In this document: positions 7,167 through 12,932 of the stretch, piece after piece | Position numbering within the stretch: position 1 is the stretch's first letter | Layout: every line of letters begins with the position of its first letter | Source: an uncultured Campylobacter sp. | GTDB lineage: Bacteria > Campylobacterota > Campylobacteria > Campylobacterales > Campylobacteraceae | NCBI GenBank assembly: GCA_905373295.1 | Contig: CAJPSJ010000025.1 | Location: forward strand, 1 to 12,932 | DNA: 12,932 bases | Reading direction: 5' to 3' | The notes under the pieces: generated by a model | The model's input: the letters and a program-made list of their open reading frames with translations, nothing else | What the model was told of the DNA's origin: nothing | Databases searched by the model: none | Program-made: the position numbers and the translations under genes

Positions 7167-8092
7167 ATCTATTCATCACGGGCGGTAGCGGCTTTATCAG
7201 TTCACATCTAAAAAAGCGTCTTGCGCTAAATGGAAATTTTAACGTTTTCGCTCCAAAAAGTAGCGAGCTAAATTTGACCGACGAAAGCGCGGTTGACGAT
7301 TTTGTCCGTGCGCATAAAATCGATGCTATTGTTCATCTAGCCAATCGTGGCGGCGGTCGTGATACGCTGGATATGACAAATGTGACTGAGTATAATTTGC
7401 GGATTTTTTTCAATATTGCTAAGCAAAAAAATAAGGTTGCAAAGATCATATCGTTCGGAAGCGGTGCAGAGTACGGTAAGCACAAGCCGATAATAAATGC
7501 TCGCGAGGGTGATTATAAAAAGGCGCTTCCGCTTGATGAATACGGTTTTTACAAAGCTATCGCATCGCATTATATCGAGGATTGCGCGAATAACATTATC
7601 CAGCTTCGTTTGTTTGGAATTTACGGCGAGATGGAGAATTACCGCTATAAATTTATTACAAATGCCGTAGTAAAAAACCTACTGCACCTACCCATCACGA
7701 TCAATCAAAACGTATTTTTTGATTATATGTATGTTGAGGATCTGCTAAACGTAGTGGAATTTTATATAGAAAATGACGCACGGCATAAAATTTACAACGC
7801 AAGTAGCGGAACAAAAATCGATCTGCTTAGCCTGACTGCGCTGGTAAATGAGGCGAGCGATTTTAAATCCGAGATAAGCGTGCTAAATGAAGGGCTAAAT
7901 AACGAATACACTTCCGACAATAGCCTATTAAAATCTGAAATGAAAGATAAATTCAAGCTTACGCCGCATTCGGAAGCGATCGGTAAAATTCATAAATATT
8001 TTAAGCAAAATTTCGCTAGCTTAGACTTAGATACCATAAAAAAAGATCCATATTTGGGAAAAATCAATGAAATTTGGAAAGGCAAAAAATGA
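7163..8092 (+). CDS. NAD(P)-dependent epimerase/dehydratase or reductase (extended SDR)
   Basis: A 309-residue extended SDR. The Rossmann motif TGGSGFISSH at 6-15 has Ser in place of the usual third Gly (TGGxGFIGSH). The catalytic set is visible: Ser in ISFGSGAEYG (about S98/S100) and YGFYK (Y127, K131). LRLFGIYGEMENYRYKFI and FFDYMYVEDLLNVVEFYI are normal substrate-domain blocks of sugar-nucleotide epimerases/reductases. It overlaps the aldolase gene before it and rfbH after it, each by ATGA, so it belongs to the same translation unit. GC is higher than in the preceding gene (about 47% on one 60-base line), so the AT-rich segment ends near its start. By context it may reduce a keto group of the CDP-sugar (a role like YerF, or like abequose/paratose synthase), but sequence alone does not separate reductase from epimerase. 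Confidence 0.8.
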   Translation: MNLFITGGSGFISSHLKKRLALNGNFNVFAPKSSELNLTDESAVDDFVRAHKIDAIVHLANRGGGRDTLDMTNVTEYNLRIFFNIAKQKNKVAKIISFGSGAEYGKHKPIINAREGDYKKALPLDEYGFYKAIASHYIEDCANNIIQLRLFGIYGEMENYRYKFITNAVVKNLLHLPITINQNVFFDYMYVEDLLNVVEFYIENDARHKIYNASSGTKIDLLSLTALVNEASDFKSEISVLNEGLNNEYTSDNSLLKSEMKDKFKLTPHSEAIGKIHKYFKQNFASLDLDTIKKDPYLGKINEIWKGKK

Positions 8093-9420
8093 CCCCGCAA
8101 GAATTAAAACAAGAAATTTTAGAAAAGACAAAAGAGTATTATAGGCTGGTTCATGAGCCGGTGCAGCACGCTAAATTTGAGCCCGGCAAAAGTCGCGTAA
8201 ATTACGCAGGCAGAGTCTTTGATGAGCACGAAATGGTAAATTTAGTAGATAGTTCACTTGATTTTTGGCTCACATATGGCGCATATTCTAAAAAATTTGA
8301 AAAAGAATTTGCCAAAATGCTTGGCGTAAAATGGGCATTTTTGGTAAATAGCGGAAGCAGCGCAAATCTACTTGCATTTTTTGCACTTACCTCGCCACTT
8401 CTAAAAGAGCGCCGCATAAAGAGGGGTGACGAAGTCATAACCGTAGCGGCAGGCTTTCCTACGACGGTTGCGCCTATCGTGCAATACGGCGCCGTTCCTG
8501 TTTTTGTCGATATGGAGCTTGAGTATTTTAACATAGACCATACGAAGCTTGAGCTTGCGCTTAGTCAAAAAACAAAAGCCGTCATGGTAGCTCACACCCT
8601 GGGAAATCCTTTTAATATAAAAGCCGTGAAGGAATTTTGTGATAAGCATGATTTGTGGCTTATCGAGGATAACTGCGACGCGCTGGGTTCTCTGTATGAT
8701 GGTAAGCCGACCGGCACATGGGGAGATATAGGCACAAGTAGCTTCTACCCGCCTCATCATATGACGATGGGTGAGGGGGGTGCTACATACACAAACAATC
8801 CGCTGCTTAAAAAAATTATGCTAAGTATGCGTGATTGGGGACGCGATTGCTGGTGTGAGAGCGGCGTAGATAATACCTGTGGGAGGCGCTTTTCGCAAAA
8901 ATTTGGTGAGCTACCGCTTGGATATGATCATAAATACGTTTATTCGCACTTCGGATTTAATTTAAAAGCCTCCGATATGCAAGCTGCCGTGGGATGCGCT
9001 CAGATAGATAAATTTCCTAGCTTTGTGCAGCATCGTAGGCAAAATTTTAAAAAGCTTTATGACGGGCTGAAAGATATAAAAGAGCTTATCTTAGTTAAAG
9101 CTCAGCCACATTCCGAGCCTAGCTGGTTCGGCTTTATGATGACGGTTGCAGACGGAGTAAAATTTAGTAGAAACGAGCTTAGCGAGCATCTAGAGAAGGT
9201 AGGCGTGCAAACAAGAAATTTATTTGCGGGCAATATGATCAAGCACCCGTTATTTGCAGATCTTAAACGCGGGGTAGATTATAAAATTTCAGGCGAGCTA
9301 AAAAATACCGATAAGATAATGAACGATAGTTTCTGGGTAGGCGTATATCCCGGTATGAGTGATGAGAAGATAGGGTATATTATAAAAACTGTTAGAGGAT
9401 TTGTATTTACTAAAAGCTAA
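8089..9420 (+). CDS. rfbH: CDP-4-keto-6-deoxy-D-glucose 3-dehydrase (E1), PMP and [2Fe-2S] dependent
   Basis: A 443-residue member of the DegT/DnrJ/EryC1 aminotransferase fold, of the special dehydrase branch that removes the C3 hydroxyl of CDP-4-keto-6-deoxyglucose. Two features mark it. First, the usual PLP-binding Lys is replaced: FYPPHHMTMGEGGA has His at about 223-224, so the cofactor stays as PMP. Second, the [2Fe-2S] ligands follow the pattern C-x57-C-x-C-x7-C exactly, at C196, C254, C256 and C264, the spacing known for Yersinia/Salmonella E1. VNSGSSANLL (phosphate binding) and IEDNCDALGS (Asp to the pyridine nitrogen) are also present. ATG 8089 overlaps the SDR stop and has GGAAAGG upstream (8076-8082); the TTG at 8074 is rejected. 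E1 needs an electron-donating E3 partner (DdhD/RfbI), which is not in the window. Also called ddhC. Confidence 0.96.
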   Translation: MTPQELKQEILEKTKEYYRLVHEPVQHAKFEPGKSRVNYAGRVFDEHEMVNLVDSSLDFWLTYGAYSKKFEKEFAKMLGVKWAFLVNSGSSANLLAFFALTSPLLKERRIKRGDEVITVAAGFPTTVAPIVQYGAVPVFVDMELEYFNIDHTKLELALSQKTKAVMVAHTLGNPFNIKAVKEFCDKHDLWLIEDNCDALGSLYDGKPTGTWGDIGTSSFYPPHHMTMGEGGATYTNNPLLKKIMLSMRDWGRDCWCESGVDNTCGRRFSQKFGELPLGYDHKYVYSHFGFNLKASDMQAAVGCAQIDKFPSFVQHRRQNFKKLYDGLKDIKELILVKAQPHSEPSWFGFMMTVADGVKFSRNELSEHLEKVGVQTRNLFAGNMIKHPLFADLKRGVDYKISGELKNTDKIMNDSFWVGVYPGMSDEKIGYIIKTVRGFVFTKS

Positions 9421-9558
9421 AATATAAATCAGATCAAAATTTTAAAGCTATATGCAATGTAAATGGCGTCATTTTATTTGGTTAAGCGCTGATATAGCAA
9501 AATTTAATTAAAATTACGGTGATAAATTTGGTTAAAAAATCGATATTTAGGGGAGTTT
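9421..9558 (+). promoter_or_regulatory. Intergenic gap, possible promoter for wecB-wecC
   Basis: This 138-base AT-rich stretch is the only sizeable non-coding gap. It separates the CDP-sugar run from wecB, so a new promoter is plausible. Candidate -10-like elements are TAAAAT at 9509-9514 and TGATAAAT at 9520-9527; Campylobacter sigma-70 promoters usually lack a clear -35, so neither can be chosen with confidence. A strong ribosome binding site AGGGGAG (9549-9555) precedes the wecB ATG. A 7-base inverted pair (GCTATAT at 9447-9453, ATATAGC at 9492-9498) has a 38-base loop and no T-run, so it is not a convincing terminator. No small ORF or RNA gene is recognised. Confidence 0.3.
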
Positions 9559-10695
9559 ATGACGAAAAGAAAAATTTTAATAGTATTTGGGACGCGCCCG
9601 GAGGCCATTAAGATGGCTCTGTTGATAAAGGAATTTCAAAAGCACGCGGAATTTGAAGTAAAAGTTTGCGTCACGGCGCAGCACAGACAGATGCTTGATC
9701 AGGTGCTTGAATTTTTTGAGATCAAGCCGGATTTTGATCTAAATTTAATGAAGCAAGGGCAGGATCTGTACGACATTACGTCAGGCATTTTGCTTGGTAT
9801 GCGCGATGTATTTAGTGAATATACCCCAGACATCGTGTTTGTGCATGGAGATACTACTACTACTTATGCCGTTTCTTTAGCGGCGTATTATCAAAAGATC
9901 GACGTGGCACATGTCGAAGCTGGACTTAGGACGCATGATATCTATTCGCCGTTTCCTGAAGAGATAAATAGGCAGATGACGGGGCTCATCGCTAAATATC
10001 ACTTCGCGCCGACTGCCGACGCAAGAGATAATCTATTAAAAGAAGGCAAAGATTCAAAAAATATAATCGTTAGCGGCAACACCGTTATAGACGCGCTTTT
10101 GTGGACGATAGACAAAATCGAAAACAACGAACTGCTAAAAAATAAAATTTTATCCTTTATAAATTCCAAATATAAGCTTAGTGATAGAAAATTTATTCTC
10201 GTTACAGGACACAGACGAGAAAATTTCGGAGAAGGCTTTGTTAATATTTGTGGGGCTTTACGTGAAATAGCGCTAAAAAACGAAAATATCGACATCGTTT
10301 ACCCCGTGCATTTAAATCCAAATGTAAGAAAGCCTGTAGGAGAAATTTTATCGGGCATTTCGAATATATTTTTAATTGATCCGTTAGAGTATGATAGTTT
10401 CGTCTATCTTATGAGCAAGTCATATATGATAGTAACAGATAGCGGCGGCATCCAAGAGGAGGCGCCGAGCCTGTGCAAGCCCGTTTTAGTTATCAGAGAA
10501 ACTACCGAAAGACCTGAAGGGATAAGAGCAGGATGTGTGAAGCTTATCGGAACCAAGCGCGAAAATATAATAAAAGAGGTGCAAAAATTATTAAATTTAA
10601 AAGACGAATATGATAAAATGAGCCAAAGTGCAAGCCCATATGGTGACGGTAAAGCTTGTAAAAAAATACTGGAATTTTTAAAAGGAATATTGTGA
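9559..10695 (+). CDS. wecB: UDP-N-acetylglucosamine 2-epimerase (non-hydrolysing)
   Basis: A 378-residue cytoplasmic enzyme of the usual WecB/MnaA length, interconverting UDP-GlcNAc and UDP-ManNAc. The start KILIVFGTRPEAIKMALL is the family signature. Residues matching the catalytic set of E. coli WecB are visible: D98 (HGDTTTTYA), E120 (HVEAGLRT), E134 (PFPEEINRQM) and H218 (TGHRREN). SDSGGIQEEAP near the C terminus, written here as TDSGGIQEEAPSL, binds the UDP part. It has a strong ribosome binding site (AGGGGAG) and overlaps wecC by GTGA, so the two act together to make UDP-ManNAcA for the surface polysaccharide. Base composition is similar to the rfbH side of the window. Confidence 0.95.
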   Translation: MTKRKILIVFGTRPEAIKMALLIKEFQKHAEFEVKVCVTAQHRQMLDQVLEFFEIKPDFDLNLMKQGQDLYDITSGILLGMRDVFSEYTPDIVFVHGDTTTTYAVSLAAYYQKIDVAHVEAGLRTHDIYSPFPEEINRQMTGLIAKYHFAPTADARDNLLKEGKDSKNIIVSGNTVIDALLWTIDKIENNELLKNKILSFINSKYKLSDRKFILVTGHRRENFGEGFVNICGALREIALKNENIDIVYPVHLNPNVRKPVGEILSGISNIFLIDPLEYDSFVYLMSKSYMIVTDSGGIQEEAPSLCKPVLVIRETTERPEGIRAGCVKLIGTKRENIIKEVQKLLNLKDEYDKMSQSASPYGDGKACKKILEFLKGIL

Positions 10696-11891
10696 AAAAA
10701 GTTTGCATATTAGGTCTTGGGTATATAGGGCTACCGACGGCGGCGCTTTTGGCAAATAGGGGCTATAAAATCCACGGCGTTGACGTGGTGCAGAGCGTCG
10801 TAGATACGATCAATCAGGGTAAAATTCATATCGTCGAGCCGGAACTAGATGTATTTGTTAAAAAAGCAGTGCAGAGCGGAAATTTAAAAGCAGACGTTAA
10901 GCCTGATTTCGCAGACATTTTTATCATAGCCGTTCCGACGCCGTTTCGAGACGGATACGTGCCAAATATCGATTATGTCATAAGTGCGGCAAAATCTATA
11001 ATACCATACGTAAAAGACGATAATATGGTCGTTTTAGAATCCACTTCACCGGTAGGTACTACCGAAAAGATAGGTGAAATTTTAAAAAATGGCGGTGTTG
11101 ATATTTCTAAAATTTATATCGCCCACTGCCCGGAGAGAGTTTTGCCAGGTAAAATTTTAAAAGAGCTTACGCAAAACGATAGAATCGTGGGTGGAACTAC
11201 AAAAATTGCTACTAAAAAGATAGCAGAATTTTATGCGGAATTCGTAGAAGGCGAGGTTTTACAGACCGATGCGAAAACCGCAGAGATGTCAAAGCTTACC
11301 GAGAATTCTTTCCGCGACGTAAACATAGCCTTTGCAAACGAGCTTAGCATTTTGTGCGATAAATTCGGCATTAACGTTTGGGAGCTTATCTCGCTAGCAA
11401 ATCGCCATCCGCGAGTTAATATTTTAAACCCGGGCTGTGGCGTAGGCGGGCACTGCATAGCGGTCGATCCGTGGTTTATAGTGCATGCGGGCGGCTACGA
11501 AGCGAGGCTGATTAAATCCGCAAGAGAGGTCAATAACCACAAAGCCGAGTGGAGCACAGAAAAGATCAAAAACGCCGCTTTGAAATTTGAGCTGCAAAAC
11601 GGCAGAAAGCCCAAAGTCGCGTGCATGGGGCTTGCTTTTAAGCCGGACATCGACGATTTGCGGGAGTCGCCTGCGCTAAATATAACCAGACGCCTGATCG
11701 CAGACGGTGTCGATGTGATTGCCGTGGAGCCTAACATCAAGGCTCATAAGGATTTTGAGATAGCGGATTACAAAAAGGCTATTGAAATTTCGGACATTAT
11801 CGTATTTTTAGTCGGACATAAGGAATTTAAGGGGCTAAAAATAGAAAAAGAAGTTTTGGATTTTTGCGGCGTACGAAATACCAATATTTAA
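10692..11891 (+). CDS. wecC: UDP-N-acetyl-D-mannosamine dehydrogenase
   Basis: A 399-residue UDP-sugar dehydrogenase. It oxidises C6 of UDP-ManNAc twice with NAD to give UDP-ManNAcA. The NAD domain starts with VCILGLGYIGLPTAALLA; ESTSPVGTTEKIG and AHCPERVLPG are typical of the WecC/WbpA group. The central TAEMSKLTENSFRDVNIAFANE carries the conserved Lys/Asn, and the catalytic Cys is C255 in GVGGHCIAVDPWFI. MGLAFKPDIDDLRESPAL is the C-terminal UDP-binding signature. Residue 249 is Cys (NPGCGVGG), where I would usually expect Pro; this is unlikely to affect catalysis. The start is GTG 10692, overlapping the wecB stop, with AAAGGA upstream. A WbpO-type enzyme acting on UDP-GalNAc is less likely given the wecB partner. 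Confidence 0.93.
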   Translation: MKKVCILGLGYIGLPTAALLANRGYKIHGVDVVQSVVDTINQGKIHIVEPELDVFVKKAVQSGNLKADVKPDFADIFIIAVPTPFRDGYVPNIDYVISAAKSIIPYVKDDNMVVLESTSPVGTTEKIGEILKNGGVDISKIYIAHCPERVLPGKILKELTQNDRIVGGTTKIATKKIAEFYAEFVEGEVLQTDAKTAEMSKLTENSFRDVNIAFANELSILCDKFGINVWELISLANRHPRVNILNPGCGVGGHCIAVDPWFIVHAGGYEARLIKSAREVNNHKAEWSTEKIKNAALKFELQNGRKPKVACMGLAFKPDIDDLRESPALNITRRLIADGVDVIAVEPNIKAHKDFEIADYKKAIEISDIIVFLVGHKEFKGLKIEKEVLDFCGVRNTNI

Positions 11892-11910
11892 ATTTTACAA
11901 GGTTTGATTA

Positions 11911-12932
11911 ATGATACAAGCAATAGTTAAAAAAGGTAAGGTTTTAGCAGAGCAGATCCCTACTCCAAGCGTTTCAAAGGGATGCGTTCTTATAAAAGTA
12001 GTAAATAGCTGCATATCTGCGGGCACCGAGATAAGTGGCGTATCAAATAGCGGAAAGAGCCTGATCAAAAGGGCTTTGGAGCAGCCGGAGAACGTAAAAA
12101 AAGTCATCAATATGGTGAAATCCGACGGCATAGCCAGCGTCTATGCGAAGGTAAAGGGCAAGCTTGATAGCGGAAATCCGACCGGCTATTCGCTTAGCGG
12201 CGTCGTAATAGCGGTCGGAGAGGGCGTTTCAAATTTTGAAATCGGTGAGCGCGTCGCCGCAGCCGGCGCAGGGCTTGCAAACCATGCAGAGTATGTAGAC
12301 GTACCTAAAAATTTAGTTATGAAAATGCCGCAGGATATGGACTTTGAGCGGGCTTGCACCGTGACGCTCGGCGGCATAGCGATGCAGGGCGTTAGGCGGA
12401 TCGATCTAAGGCTGGGCGAGACCTGCGTAGTCGTGGGAGCTGGGATATTAGGGCTTCTTGCGGTGCAGATGCTTAAAATTTCAGGCGTGAGGGTCGCTGT
12501 CAGCGATTTTGACGATAGGCGCTTGCAGATAGCTAAGCAGTACGGCGCCGAGCTCGTCATAAACCCGTCAAAAGAGGATTTGCTAGACGTCGTTACGTCT
12601 TGGAGCGGCGGATACGGCGCTGATGGAGTGCTATTTGCCGCTGCTACGAACAGCAGCGAACCGCTATCTCAAAGCTTTCAGATGTGCAAGAAAAAGGGCA
12701 GAGTGGTGCTCGTGGGCGTTGCCGGCATGCAGATCAATAGAGAGGATATGTATAAAAAGGAGCTTGATTTTCTCATCTCCACATCCTATGGTCCCGGTCG
12801 CTACGACAAGAGCTACGAAGAGCAGGGACTTGATTATCCGTTTAGCTACGTAAGATGGACCGAAAATCGAAATATGAGCGAGTATCTAAGGCTAGTAAAT
12901 GAAAATTTGATAAAGCTGGATAAGCTCATAGA
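11911..12932 (+). CDS. N-terminal part of a medium-chain dehydrogenase-type oxidoreductase (probably two-domain), 3' end outside window
   Basis: The frame runs open from ATG 11911 to the right edge (340 codons seen). The start has AAGG at 11899-11902 and lies 19 bases after wecC. The protein begins MIQAIVKKGKVLAEQIPTP and has the GroES-like block VNSCISAGTE, the substrate-side block GYSLSGVVIAVGEGVSNFEIG, and a Rossmann motif VVVGAGILGLLAVQMLK, as in medium-chain dehydrogenases. The usual catalytic zinc Cys (C-G-x-C-G-x-D) is replaced by SAGTE, so catalytic zinc is probably absent. The early SAGTE-S...L-x-K-A block and polysaccharide context match two-domain oxidoreductases that carry a GFO/IDH/MocA domain after the MDR domain; that second domain would lie outside the window, so this is inferred. 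Such genes are often near wecB/wecC-type loci. Moderate GC (about 52% on one 60-base line). Substrate unknown. Confidence 0.75.
   Translation, partial: MIQAIVKKGKVLAEQIPTPSVSKGCVLIKVVNSCISAGTEISGVSNSGKSLIKRALEQPENVKKVINMVKSDGIASVYAKVKGKLDSGNPTGYSLSGVVIAVGEGVSNFEIGERVAAAGAGLANHAEYVDVPKNLVMKMPQDMDFERACTVTLGGIAMQGVRRIDLRLGETCVVVGAGILGLLAVQMLKISGVRVAVSDFDDRRLQIAKQYGAELVINPSKEDLLDVVTSWSGGYGADGVLFAAATNSSEPLSQSFQMCKKKGRVVLVGVAGMQINREDMYKKELDFLISTSYGPGRYDKSYEEQGLDYPFSYVRWTENRNMSEYLRLVNENLIKLDKLI

Noticed and set aside
8202..8760. Two overlapping minus-strand open frames (110 and 119 residues) inside rfbH
   Set aside because: Antisense shadows of a gene with complete catalytic signatures; no recognisable domain.
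9447..9498. 7-base inverted repeat in the gap before wecB as a terminator
   Set aside because: The loop is 38 bases, arms are AT-rich and short, and no T-run follows. Chance is a good explanation in AT-rich sequence.
12186..12560. 124-residue open frame on the minus strand
   Set aside because: Lies antisense to the oxidoreductase gene, has a low-complexity Ser/Thr/Pro composition typical of reverse reading of a GC-richer gene, and no ribosome binding site or family signature.
12623..12853. 76-residue plus-strand frame near the right edge
   Set aside because: Out of frame within the oxidoreductase gene, which runs open through the whole region with conserved MDR blocks.
1..12932. CRISPR arrays, tRNA/rRNA genes, insertion sequences or phage genes
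   Set aside because: No direct-repeat arrays, tRNA-like folds, transposase motifs or terminal inverted repeats were seen; the window is nearly all polysaccharide genes on one strand.

Overview
The window is almost entirely coding. All genes lie on the + strand and are packed head to tail, mostly with 1-4 base overlaps or gaps. It reads as part of a surface-polysaccharide (LPS O-chain or capsule) biosynthesis locus. Codon and base use (frequent AAATTTA / AAAATTTTA strings, moderate GC in the conserved genes, very low GC in others) suggest a Campylobacter-like member of the Campylobacterota, possibly one of the higher-GC oral or gut species. This placement is inferred from style only; there is no rRNA or species marker here.

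Layout: (a) 3-2039 holds the tail of a probable membrane glycosyltransferase, then a GtrA-type flippase and a GtrB-type polyprenyl-phosphate glycosyltransferase, a likely three-part Gtr system that adds a sugar side branch on the periplasmic side. (b) 2051-9420 is one tightly coupled run: ddhA/rfbF, ddhB/rfbG, a thiamine-diphosphate enzyme, a HAD-family protein, an HpcH/HpaI-type aldolase, an NAD-dependent SDR, and ddhC/rfbH. (c) 9421-9558 is the only sizeable intergenic gap (138 bases). (d) 9559-11891 is wecB-wecC, which makes UDP-ManNAc and then UDP-ManNAcA. (e) 11911 to the right edge is the N-terminal part of a probable two-domain oxidoreductase.

How the genes fit together: ddhA, ddhB and ddhC are the first three steps of the CDP-3,6-dideoxyhexose pathway (glucose-1-P to CDP-glucose, to CDP-4-keto-6-deoxyglucose, to the 3-deoxy intermediate). 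The usual E3 reductase (DdhD/RfbI) and the usual abequose/paratose/tyvelose/ascarylose genes are not in the window. Instead a ThDP enzyme, a HAD protein, an aldolase and an SDR sit between ddhB and ddhC. The closest characterised logic I know is CDP-yersiniose synthesis (YerE, ThDP-dependent, adds a two-carbon unit at C4; YerF, reductase). The HAD plus aldolase pair is not part of that pathway as I know it, so the cassette may make an undescribed branched or extended CDP-sugar.

Base composition is mosaic. The left-edge gene and roughly 4580-7160 are strongly AT-rich, while flanking genes are richer in GC. One composition step falls inside the ThDP gene, close to the junction of its first and middle domains, which suggests recombination within the cassette.
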